A DNA stretch of 64,000 nucleotides from Euphorbia lathyris (lineage: Eukaryota > Streptophyta > Magnoliopsida > Malpighiales > Euphorbiaceae): assembly GCF_963576675.1 (NCBI RefSeq), contig NC_088918.1:47091501-47155500 (forward strand). Direction: 5' to 3'. A program made the translations under genes and the position numbers. The notes beneath the pieces are model-generated. The model did no database searches, was not told where the DNA came from, and saw nothing but the letters and a program-made list of their open reading frames with translations. Positions 34,801 through 45,700 of the stretch are shown here, one piece after another; positions within the stretch are counted from its first letter, which is position 1, and each line of letters starts with the position of its first letter.

Positions 34801-35752
34801 ATATTACCGTTCAATATTCTTTGGGATTGGAGTGTGATTAAATAAGGGAGAGATAAATTAGAAATTTTGTTAGGATTGATAGGCGGGAGAGATAATTATG
34901 GAAATACTCTAAGATAAATTAGGGAATTTATGTTTAATATTTTTATTAGAAAATTTGGAAATAATTTGAGGTAAATTAGAAAATTTGGTAATTGATGCCC
35001 ATGTTTTTAATGAAGTATAATTTTTTTTATTTAATCTAATGCCAACGTTGTTTTTAATTTGGAAAGAATCTCATGACAATGTTTTTAATCAACGTACATT
35101 TTTTTAATTTAATAAAGTATAGTTTAAAACTCTTAGTACTATGCATTATTATAATTGGGCCCTCTCTCATCCTTGGGCCCTGGACAGCCGCCCCTCCTGC
35201 CCATGCTCAGGGACAGGCTTGATTAAGAGCAAGACGGGTTGAATCAATTAGGAACGGACAAGGAACTGCAACTCAGACGACCTCCCTCCACAATCCCACA
35301 CACCGAAAGTCTACGGTTATATTGTATGCTAGCGCTGATGTATAATAATTAGCATTTAAGCTTTTATGTATTTTAGAAACCTAGAAATGAATTTAACTAT
35401 CTTTTCTAATTCTCTGTGTATTAGTTGAAAGAATTCCAATCTACACTATATATAATTACGGAAGCAGAGAGAAATTAGAAGAAGTGTTTTAGAAGTCTTT
35501 TTGATGAGTTGTCAACGTAGTAAAAAATCAGATTAAAAATATTTAATTAATTAAAAATAAATATTTAAAAAATCAGATTAAAAATATTTAATTAATTAAA
35601 AATAAATATTTAATTAATTAAAAATAACAAATTTATAATTATAATATATTAAATAATTACTAGCCTATTAATTAAAATAATGAAAAAAAGCAAGAGTTAC
35701 GGGAAGATGAAAAAACACAAAGCAAAGGAAATCCAAAAGTCACAAATAAACT
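31891..35752. other. Intergenic AT-rich DNA, no gene recognised
   Basis: About 3.9 kb with only short, low-complexity open frames. A GC-richer patch at 33720-33780 is not recognised. Around 35155-35222 the text GGGCCCTGGACAGCCGCCCCT...CAGGGACAGGC resembles the end of a hAT-type element, but I found no matching start. A duplicated A/T-rich segment occurs near 35520-35640. Confidence 0.5.
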
Positions 35753-38560
35753 TCTATATAAAGCATGATAGATAGTATTCCACCATTATATTCATTGGTC
35801 ACGATAGATAATATTATATTTCTGAAGGTAAATATTCGATTTTTTTCATATGTTGTAGTAATTTTGTTCTAAATTATGTTGTTGTTTTATTTTTATTAAA
35901 CAATAGTTGTTATAGTTTCATCTTTCAGATTCATTTCTGTTGTTACCCATGTTCTATACCTCTCGCTATCTTATCCATGTTTTCTTTTTTATTTATCTTT
36001 TTTTTCCAAACTGATAGCTTCAATTGAAGAAATCCGACAGAAATAGAAGATGCATGAACAACTAAAACCGGAAAACACAAAAGTGTCAAAAATTACAAGA
36101 AATTCTTATGTTTCTCAAGGTAATTATTCGAGTTTTTTTTCATATGTTGTAGTTATTTTTATTCTCAATTGTGTTGTTGTTGTTTTTTTTTCTTTGTAAA
36201 ATGTTTTCTTTTTATTAAACAATAGTTGTTATAGTTTCATTTTTCAGAGATGAAATTCCATTTCTGTCGTTACCCAGGTTCCATACCTCTCGCTACCTTA
36301 TCCATGTTTTCTTTTTTATTTGTCTTTTTTTTTCAAAATGACTAAAATAAAGATTTTGTAAATTTGTATTCTTTTTTAGTATATGTTGCTAGGTATTATC
36401 ATTTCGATTGCTAACTCTTAACTAAAATTTAGATTTTCGACTTTATATGAACTCAATTTTTGGCTTTCTCAATGGTGCTGTTGTTTTATTTTTATTAAAC
36501 AATTGTTGTTATAGTTTCATCTTTCAGAGATGAAATTTCATTTCTGTCGTTATCCAGATTCCATACCTCTCGCTACCTTATCCATGTTTTCTTTTTTATT
36601 TATTTATTTTTCAAAATGACTAAAATAAAGATTTTGTATATTTGCATTCTTTTTTAGTATATGTTCCTAGGTGTTACCGTTTTGATTGTTAACTCTAACT
36701 AAAATTTAGATTTTCGGCTTTTTATGAACTCAATTTTTAGTTTTAATTGAAGTTCGATTAATTTTTCTAATTTGGAACATGTTGAAATCCACTCATTTTT
36801 TTAGTTTGAGTTTAGCTAATTGATATGGATTGTATTTTATATTTTTATGCATTTTAGTACAAATAGATATAAAGTTTCACACGATAGTTGTTCATTGAAG
36901 TTTGAGACATATTAAATAAAATATTAAAAAGATATTGGAATATTATACTTACAATGAAGTTTATTTCAATATAAATTATGTTATATTATTATTATTATTA
37001 TTAACAAGAAGTTATTTTTTCCCAATTTTCTAGACAAGGAGGATTGTAAGCGTCTAATACGCTTGATAAGATGTTTATTCTTGAAGAATGTGGATTATGC
37101 TAGATACGAATTCAAAATCAAGGTAAATAAAAATAAATTTTGATGCTTAAAATCCTAAAAATGTACATTAATTATGGATATTGAGATAATTGCTTTTGCA
37201 ACATTGGCTTATATAATTTTTAACTATTATATTATGGTTCGTACAAAATTGTTAGTATTTCAAGAGTTTTTAACAGATGAAAATGAAATATGATCATAGG
37301 ACAAATTATTGAAAAATATTATTATTTGAATCTCTTCAAATTCTCAAATGTTGAGCATAATGATTCTAATTAATATAATTAATTTCACATATTAATTATA
37401 AAACGTTTTTTTTTTTACTGAGTGGTTACAATTGCGATTTAATTCTATTTAACTAAAATTAATTTATGGACTTAATACTTCATTAAGAAAAAATAAAATG
37501 TTTAATTAATGGGCAAAAAATATTTTCACTCTCCTCTTTATACGCTTATGTCTCGACATTCTCTCTTATTTTTAAAAAAAAAACCCCGAGAGGAAGATGG
37601 TTCTCTCCTAATTATCTTTTTCGTCCCTTCATTTTTTTTTCAATTCTTTTGTTTGTTTTTCTCACTTACAAAATTCAAGAATATATAATTATTAGAAAAT
37701 ATTAATGAAGTCAAATAAGTGATATCTGCGAGTATGGCTGATATTTTATATAGTGAAAGAATGAAGAACAAATTGATTGAATGTCTTGATGAGATATTAC
37801 GAGATGAAAATAGGAGAAATCATCAACTGATTCAATTAGATATATTGTGTTATTGTAGCAGAATGAATAATTGAATTTGAATACTTGGTGATCATGAAAT
37901 TCTACCAACCAAAATAATTATCATCAAGATGAATTTGTGACTAATTCTTACGAATTTTATTTTTTTTATATGTAACATATTGAATTGATAAAGTTTCTTC
38001 ATATGCAACATTAGAAAAGTATTGATTGTAATAGTTTATAGAATAATATATTGATGTTGCTTCCATTTTAACATAGATTGTAATTCTTTTATATCGTAGA
38101 TATAATATTTAATTTTATTTGTAGTTTAATTCAATTTTTGTTTAACCTATATTGTAATTCTTTTGTATCGTAAATATAATATTTAATTTCAATTATAGTT
38201 TAATTCAATTTTTGGTTTTTTATTATATTCTAATATATTTCTTAATTAATCTGCTATTTTATTATTATTGTTTCACAGAATATTTGGAATATGAAAATGT
38301 ATTAAAATTCCTTAATTGTAAAAATAAATAAATCATTCATCTTTAGTTAAAATTCTATAAAAAAAAGTAGTCAATTATTTTTAAAATTAATTTAATTTGA
38401 ATTATCATTAAAATATATATATATTAATTTCAAATATATATAATATAATTTTTTTCATAGCATGATATAAAATGATTTAAAAGTAAATATGTCAATTTAT
38501 TTATTTATCTAAATTATATAAAAGTTTCATACCCCGTGCATCGCACGAGTTTTCGACTAG
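35753..38560 (+). mobile_element. Probable non-autonomous Helitron
   Basis: The right end has the diagnostic Helitron 3' structure: a short GC-rich hairpin (CGTGC-AT-CGCACG, 38534-38547), then about 10 bp and a terminal CTAG followed by T. The left border is less sure; TCTATATAAAGCATG at 35753 resembles Helitron 5' ends but is preceded by T instead of the usual A. No Rep or helicase gene is seen inside, only AT-rich DNA and a ~300-bp tandem repeat. Helitrons move by rolling circle and leave no target duplication. Confidence 0.6.
35826..36790. repeat. Three tandem copies of a ~300-350 bp unit
   Basis: Shared blocks recur from about 35826, 36119 and 36478: AACAATAGTTGTTATAGTTT, then TACCTCTCGCTA and CTTATCCATGTTTTC. 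The two right-hand copies also share AAAATGACTAAAATAAAG and later text. The copies have diverged by base changes and indels. Confidence 0.85.
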
Positions 38561-39864
38561 TATCTTATAAAGAGCAAGCGGGGCACTTTTAGGGATGAAA
38601 GGAGAGGTTTTTCAACTTTTAAGACTATTTAATTTTAATTAGAAAAATAAGATCTTATCTTATTAATTCTAAATTAAATGAAATTTTAATTATCCTTTTT
38701 ATATAATTATATCTAATATCATTATATAGTAATTACCCCCTTATATAATTATATCTAATATCATTATAATTTTTATTTGAACTATTAAAATAAAATTTCC
38801 TACATGTCAAACATTTACTAGCCAAAATTCCCTCACGTCCAGGCTTTAATTTAATCTGATTAAAATTTATCCAATTAAAATATACAAATTTTATCCTTTT
38901 AAAATTTACATATAACTATTATATATATATATATATTTTAAGGTACTCTAAAGAATAATAAATCCGAATTAATCTAACTAGACTTTTTTTATGTGCGATC
39001 ATGTAGATTCGTCTACTATTAGCAATGGGCCTGAAGTGGGCTTTCAGCCCACAAATCGTAAGTGCACTCAATTAAGCCATTATGACTATCCAAATTAGAT
39101 GGATGTCACATATACGTCAACATGTACCTAATTGCAATCTTATATGATCAATTTCTTACTGATATCAAGTCTAGCACTAGGCATGTTATAATCACCACCA
39201 TCTAGTGTTAGAACATTCATTGATCTTTAAGTGAACTAATTAGATCCAATGAGCAATAACTCTTATTACCTCATTTGGGTGAGGTCATACACTATTCAGT
39301 CTCACTAATCAAGTGGTTGGTGATATTTGTTCTCTTTTAAAGAGAGTAGCAATTCGCTCACTTTACTTATGGTCCTCAACATAACTCATGGCATACCAAA
39401 TTCTACCCATACTCGGCACTCAGTTATGAGCCTGTTAGGCATAAGTCAAAGTATAGTATGTCTTATCTAGGTTCCATAGTAATTTTGGGTTTAAGGATTC
39501 ACGTATAAGAATTACATGAGACACAGTTATGACCCACGACCATGTAATGTTCTCATTAGCGGATCAATCTAATACTATATAACCTTATAAGTACTTATGT
39601 CCTTGATTGACATTCTATGTCCATGATCAGTAAAACACCACTATCTCTCAAGATATATACTAGTCTTTGATTCATCATTGTTCCCACGACGATAATAGAC
39701 TAAGGATATTTAAAATATTGTTATATGTGCTCAAGGTTTTACTATTTAGATCTTGCATCCGACAATCTTGAGCAAACATTTATTCATGAATACTTTATAT
39801 TAAGCTGGTTTGCACAAAAAAATAATAAATAGAATACATTATTGCCTTATATTAATTAATAAAA
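38561..39864. other. AT-rich DNA and start of a copia LTR region
   Basis: No gene. The sequence next to the Helitron end (TCTTATAAAGAGC at 38563) itself resembles a Helitron 5' start. From about 39000 the sequence is likely the outer part of the copia C 3' LTR (minus orientation), but its outer edge was not located. Confidence 0.35.
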
Positions 39865-40384
39865 GGCCTAAACCATATGCAGCCCCCTACTTGTTACTTT
39901 TGGTCATTTTGCCCCCTGAACTTACAGGACGACCTATTTGCCCATTCAACTATTTAAAAGTGGTATTAGCAACCCCTTCTTTTCATTATAATGGAAACAA
40001 TCATGATATGTTCTTATTGCAAGCACCAATGTCATAATAAAAAGAGTTGTGCACTACTAAAACAAGCTGCAAATGAGGTTAGTATAGACAGTACGCGTTC
40101 TCTTGTAAAAATTGAATATAGCTTTAACTCATCGTCTACATATGTGCAACCTGGTTCCAATAATTCCATGAACACTTATACTAATATTGGAACTTCATCT
40201 TGTTTTCGTTATAATGAAAATGAGTTGTTAATACCACTTTTAAATAGTTGAAAGGGTAAATAGATTGTCCCATAAGTTCAGGGGGGCAAAATGACCAAAA
40301 TTGACAAGTTCAGGGGACTGTGTATGGTTTAGGCCTTAATAAAATGTTAAAAACAATGTCTCAGGACTAGAGCATACACTAACA
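39000..40384 (-). repeat. Copia C 3' LTR with a nested MULE derivative
   Basis: The inner border is clear: on the minus strand TGTTAGTGTATGCTCTAGTC starts at 40384, right after a purine-rich AAGTGGAAGAT tract. The outer border (about 39000) is approximate. The LTR is interrupted by 39865-40335. Confidence 0.6.
39865..40335. mobile_element. 471-bp MULE deletion derivative retaining a zinc-knuckle ORF
   Basis: Terminal inverted repeats of about 110 bp beginning GGCCTAAACCATA on both sides, and a 9-bp target duplication TTAATAAAA (39856-39864 and 40336-40344). Between the repeats an 86-codon frame (39991-40251) encodes CSYCKHQCHNKKSC, a CX2CX4HX4C knuckle of the kind found near the C-terminus of many MULE transposases. 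This is probably a remnant of the parent transposase, though the missing catalytic part prevents proof. Confidence 0.85.
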
Positions 40385-41035
40385 ATCTTCCACTTGCATT
40401 AGTCTCAACTAGGCATGGGCCTTAATACCTATAGACCTAATATGGCACTCATGTTAAGGTTGAGCCAACTACTTCATCACTAGATCTGTGATACTGTCTT
40501 CAGATGCAACCTCGTTAATTTTCATATTCCCTTGTTCGACTAGAATGAGATGGAATCTCATGAGTATGTGTTTGGAATTTTTGTGTGACTGGGGCTCTTT
40601 ACGTTGTACGATGGTCCCGTTGCTATCATAGAAAAGGTCGACTGGGTCTAGGATTGATGGAACCACTCCTAACTCAGTAGCTAACTTCTTGATCAAAATA
40701 ACCTCTTTCACATCATTAGATGCAACAATATACTCAACCTCTGTGGTAGAATTTGCAATGGTATCTTTCTTTTAGCTTTTCTAGCTAACAACACCTTCAT
40801 TCAAAATGAACACGTATGTAGATTGTGATCTCAAGTCATCAGTGTTAGGTTCAAGGTCATCATCGATGTAAACGAGTTACAAGGAGCTCTTCCTAACCAC
40901 CGTACACTAAGAAGCTTTCCTTAGTCCTTTTTAAGTACTTAAGGATAGCATTGAATGTCGTCCAATGGTTTTCACTAGGGTCTTGTTGGAATTGACTAGT
41001 CATACTTAGTCCATGTTCAACATCGGGTCTAATTG
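40385..41035 (-). pseudogene. Copia C reverse transcriptase end and RNase H
   Basis: Minus-strand reading gives RPDVEHGLSMTSQFQQ (near 41000), ILKYLKRTKESFLVYGG (near 40915) and the RNase H part (FYDSNGTIVQRKEPQSHKN near 40600). These are end-of-pol copia motifs. It has many frameshifts. The upstream pol, protease and most of gag are missing between here and 41450. Confidence 0.85.
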
Positions 41036-41440
41036 GATTCAAATACTTATTTAATTAAGAAATTAAATAAATAGACATCCTAGTTAAGTTAATTCTAGCT
41101 AATTAATTAGGAATACTACTCTAATCAGAAATTAGAATAAGTATTTAACTATAATTAATTAACTATCTAATCCTTATGGGATAAGGAAGTCTAACCTATA
41201 AATAGAGTGTTAAGCTAAACCTATAAATAATATACAATTGACTCTGAGAAAAATCACTCTCTCTCCCTATATTCGGCCGGTAACCCCCACCCTTCTCTTA
41301 GTGAGACTTTGTTCTTAGTTCATGGATTATTCGTTCTTCCTCCTAAATTATTTTAGCGTGGGAAAATGTGACTAGTGATACAAGTTCGTGGTTCTAAAGA
41401 TATTCTTCTATTGCCTACTCAAGTTTAATCAAAGCTCCAA
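41036..41440 (+). repeat. LTR-like promoter fragment at the copia C deletion junction
   Basis: Replaces the missing middle of copia C. It contains CCTATAAATAGAGTG (near 41198) followed by about 200 bp resembling a plant LTR R-U5 region. Neither end has clear TG/CA borders, so an LTR fragment is an inference; it could also be a host promoter fragment. Confidence 0.35.
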
Positions 41441-42181
41441 AAGGTAAGCCTCAAACCTGTATTTGAGTCCATTTGATTATTTGGGTAGTATAGTCCTTCA
41501 GGCTTAAAGCCCTTCTTTACTTTCTTGGGGTTAACCTTTGCCTTTCCATTTGGAACATTTCCATGTTGCACTGTCATCGCCGAACTAGTCTTTTTAATTG
41601 ATTGTTTCATCATTTTCAACATCCCAAGCAGTTCGACAATAGACTTGTTCATCCCTTGCATATTATAGTTTAGGATGAACTTATCAAAAATATCTGTGAA
41701 AGACCCAAGTATGAGATCAATAGAAAGATCCTTTGTGATGCTTCTCAAGAGTATCAATGTACCGTTTCAGCTTGAGTACATGAATACTAACTATAGTGCA
41801 CAGTTCCCTCTTGTAGGACTTTAATGCCTTTGTTGTCAATAACCTTTCTTGGCAGGCTTGCTCTTGGAACATTTCCTTGAGGTGGCCCATGATCATATAG
41901 GCTTCCAAGTCCATAAACTATTTTTGTAGTTCAGGGATCATGGTAGCAAGCATCAGACATGTCACGTATGTTGAGTCTTTCTTATGCAACTCATAATTTT
42001 CTATTTTAGAAGCAGATGCATTATTAGTCGGTGCATTGGGTATAGTCTGGTCCAAATCATACTCCTTGCACTCTTCCTTGAGAACAATTCTCAATCTTCA
42101 AGCCCCATCAAGAAAGTTTAACCCATTTAGCTTTTCATTCTCAAGGACTAATTATAGTGAAAATGTGTTGTTTGCAGTCAT
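41425..42181 (-). pseudogene. Copia C gag remnant
   Basis: ATG at 42181. The frame shows a copia gag in pieces: NEKLNGLNF near 42125, an LKEE...Y segment near 42080, MDLEAYMIMGHLKEMF (41914-41867), and FDKFILNYNMQGM (near 41660) with a basic end (KVNPKKVKKG near 41520). Stops occur near 42155, 42100 and 41915. No zinc knuckle remains. Upstream (42182-42640) I could not define the 5' LTR. Confidence 0.8.
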
Positions 42182-42889
42182 TTTATATCTATGCATAATG
42201 AAATAGGGTTGACTAATATAAGGTTTTTTTTAATTTTCCCTATATATGAATTAATTTCCCTTTTAAATAATTCATGTTAGTGTATTTAAAATTAGCAGGT
42301 CGAGATCCATATTTCAATTTGACTTAGTCAACCTGAGCATGTACACCCAAGCCTTAGTTATTTAGGTAAGAACTATCGTTTTGATGAGATTATTGTCTCT
42401 TCCCATTATATGCCTAGGGCCAAGATAGTGCTACTAACCATGTCAAGTCTAATCATCAAACGAGTATTAAAGTGTAACTTTTACCCATAACCCTTGCCTC
42501 ATTAAGATAATCTAATGCATCCAACTTTGACGCGGTCATGTTTAGACGATCGATGCCTTGACAAGATTCGAGTGTGGAAGGAATTTATATATCTTAATTT
42601 TATTGGGATTAAAATTAATTATGGCTTAGATGGAAAAAAAGAATGAGCATATCTGATGGGAAATTTAAATATGATAGGTCATGAGCCTCATTACAATTGT
42701 AAAGATTCTAAAATCCTACAACTAGGTCTTCCTCCAAATGGACTGGATCACCATCTCAAGGCTTTCAACTCTTTTTTTTTATATATATATAAAACTCAAG
42801 GCTTTCCAACTCTAGTTTTGGGCTTGAATACCAAAAGGGCGCCATCGTTCTTACAAAATTAAAATATATTCTAAATTATTTAAAATAAA
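42182..42889. other. Probable copia C upstream region, no gene
   Basis: Likely leader and 5' LTR of copia C on the minus strand, but no primer site or LTR border was found. Only short, unconvincing open frames. Confidence 0.35.
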
Positions 42890-43196
42890 AGGATAAGGTA
42901 CTAAAATAGGTCTATGGTTTTTTGGAAAAGTATCAATTTAGGCTCCACGTATAAAATAGCACTAATATAGGCTTAACATTTAAAAAAGGGTACCAATTTA
43001 GGTCTCGATAACGGAGTGTGATACATCATTCATATTAAACTTAACGGAGTAATATAAATGACATGTCACATTCCGTTATCAAGGTCTAAATTGGTTCCCT
43101 TTTTTAAACGTTAAGTCTATATTGATGTTATTTTGTACGTGAAGCCTAAATTGATACATCCCCAAAAACTATAGGCATGTTTTGGTACCTTATCTG
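42890..43196. mobile_element. 307-bp foldback MITE (MULE-like)
   Basis: Nearly the whole element is an inverted repeat; arms begin GATAAGGTACTAAAATAGG and its counterpart. It is flanked by the 9-bp target duplication TAAAATAAA (42881-42889 and 43197-43205). The arms contain AATTTAGGC...AACGTTTA-type words shared with the next element. Confidence 0.9.
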
Positions 43197-43205
43197 TAAA
43201 ATAAA

Positions 43206-43482
43206 TTACAGCAAAGAATGAAACACAAGCCGTATTTGAAATAGATCAACTTTATTTTAACTGTTTAAAGGAATAAAAAACAATAAAAAAAAGAAAAACA
43301 TAAATATCTGCATTTAAGGCCAATCAGCCTCAAAATATACTCGATAAGGCAGGTCGGCCCCTCAATGTAGGGATTTGTCTATTTTTTTCACAAACCAAAG
43401 AAGAAGCGACATTTGTTGGCACGACAAGGCCGATCAACCCTATTTACAGAAAAATAGAAATTTCCCCAAAATATAGCATTAA
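43206..43482. other. Spacer between two foldback elements
   Basis: No gene. AT-rich with two short repeats of an AGGCCGATCA/AGGCAGGTCGGCC-like motif. Confidence 0.5.
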
Positions 43483-43491
43483 AGAAAAAAA

Positions 43492-44375
43492 AAGATAAGG
43501 TATCAAAATATGCCTAAGTTTTTGGGGAAGTACCAATTTAGGCTCAACGTTCAAAATAGCACCAATATAAGCTTAACGTTTACAACATAATATCAATTTA
43601 GGCTTAACGTTTACAATATAGCATCAATTTAGGACTCATGTACAAAAATAGCACCAATATAGACTTAACGTTTGCAAAATAATACGAATTTAAGCTTAAC
43701 GTTTACAAAATATATACAATTTAAGCTAAACGTCATAATTAAATTAATCATATTATATTCTTTCCCAATTAACTTTATATGTTATCTTTTTATTTAGTTC
43801 TATTTTCTTATTTATTACAATACAATTAATTAGTATTCTTGTCCATTAAAACCTTATATTTGTTTTCCATCAACGATTCCATGACTACAATATTTCATTG
43901 TTCACGTAATATATGCAAACTAAAAGTAATTGAATATCCACAACATTTCGAAATATTGTGGATATTCAATTACTTTTAGTTTGCATATATTACCTGAGCC
44001 ATGGAATTTAGGAGTCATAGAATGGTTGATGTAAAATAAATATAAGGTTTTAATGGACAAGATTACTAATTAACTGTATTATAATAAATAAGCAAATAGA
44101 ACTAAATAAAAAGATAACATATAAAGTTAATAGGAAAACAATATAATATGGTTAATTTAATTGTGATGTTTAGCTTAAATTGGATATATTTTGTAAACGT
44201 TAAGCTTAAATTCGTATTATTTTATAAACGTTAAGTCTATATTGGTGCGATTTTGTACGTGAGGCCTAAATTGATATTATGTTGTAAACGTTAAGCCTAT
44301 ATTGATGTTATTTTGAACGTTGAGACTAAATTGGTACTCCCTAAAAACCTTAGGCCTATTTTGGTGTCTTATCCT
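43492..44375. mobile_element. 884-bp foldback element with ~430-bp arms
   Basis: A long inverted repeat centred near 43953, with a tiny loop. Ends AAGATAAGG and CTTATCCT, flanked by a 9-bp duplication AGAAAAAAA (43483-43491 and 44376-44384), which is low complexity. The outer arm contains several tandem ~30-bp modules with CAATTTAGGCTTAACGTTTA. The modules, GATAAGG ends and 9-bp duplication link it to 42890-43196. Confidence 0.88.
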
Positions 44376-44426
44376 AGAAAAAAATAACACGGTCTTTAGG
44401 ACTCTTAATTGTCACCTTTATAATGT

Positions 44427-45106
44427 GCCTCCAAAGTGTTTATAGAATTTGATTAGGTGATCTTTCCTTCTCAAAACCTATATCTAAAGCTCATTGAACA
44501 TGAAAAAGATACAAACTAAGTAAGTCTTTATTTTCAACTCAATTCCACCAACTTGAGATGTTATTGAAGTCAAACAAGTATATAGTATGTTGGAGTTATT
44601 CAGTAACCGGTTTGTGGTATTTTAGGTCTGATTAAAGCTAAAAAGTACAGATTTCTATATTTATCTCTCTAGAAAACTCAAGAACAAGTGAGAGAAACTC
44701 TAAAAATCTTTGCATAAACTTCAAAGTTTGCGAAGTCCAACGTTGAGTCCCTTTTAGTCTGGTCATACGCCTCCAAAGTGTTTATAGAATTTGATTAGGT
44801 GATCTTTCCTTATCAAAACCTATATCTAAAGCTCATTGAACCCGAAAAAGATACAAACTAAGTAAGTCTTTATTTTCAACTCAATTCCACCAACGTGAGA
44901 TGTTATTGAAGTAAAACATGTATATAGTATGTTGGAGTTATTCAGTAACCGGTTTGTGGTGTTTTAGGACTGATTAAAGCTAAAAAGTACAGATTTCTAT
45001 ATTTATCTCTCTAGAAAACTCAAGAACAAGTGAGAGAAACTCTAAAAATCTTTGCGCTTTCAAAGTTTGCGAAGTCCAACGTTGAGTCCCTTTTAGTCTG
45101 GTCATA
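44427..45106. repeat. 342-bp tandem duplication
   Basis: 44427-44768 and 44769-45106 match almost base for base, starting GCCTCCAAAGTG. The second copy has a 5-bp deletion near 45055 and a few substitutions. No gene is seen in the unit. Confidence 0.95.
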
Positions 45107-45700
45107 CTAAATGGCTTAAATAGAAGGGTCGGAATGTGACCTTGCAATAATTGAAAGCAAGGTCTAAGGAATGGTGATGTCTATATGGCAGAGCCGATAA
45201 ACTCTCAAATCTTAAAAATTAGGTTGATTAGTCTTATTGTACAAGGTGGTTGATTATGTGTTGCATGTTTTACACCCGCCAATGAAAGATATTTTGGATT
45301 TTAGGGAAAGGTCAATTGGTTGTAGTGTGTGAAAACTAAGGCTAATCATCCTTTATAGATAGATTCCGAGATTGACTTTTCATTTTATTGGAGACTTTGA
45401 CTTTGATGTTTCAATGTGGATTTTCCCCATATCAAACCTACAACCAAGGTTAACGATGAATCATCATCAAGGTTAGAAAAATTTGTTATCACACGTATCT
45501 CATTAGCTAAACAAAGGTACATTGAGACCTAATGTACAAATCCTAGCAAAAAAAATTGACCAAGTATGGGATGAACAGGGAATGTTGCCCAAATAAGGAT
45601 TTAGAAACATAAAATCAATATAACATGCAAAAGGAAAGATGCCAATTATTAAAGAAGAAAATTCATAAATAGTTATTATTCCAAGGCTTTTATTAGATGA
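45107..45700. other. No recognisable feature
   Basis: AT-rich DNA with no credible coding frame. Confidence 0.5.

Noticed and set aside
37711..37908. Minus-strand 65-codon frame
   Set aside because: It lies in AT-rich Helitron-like DNA, matches no motif, and has no splice partner.
40984..41040. LTR start TGTTGGAATTG on the plus strand
   Set aside because: Read on the minus strand this is reverse transcriptase coding sequence of copia C (SMTSQFQQDP), so the TG start is accidental.
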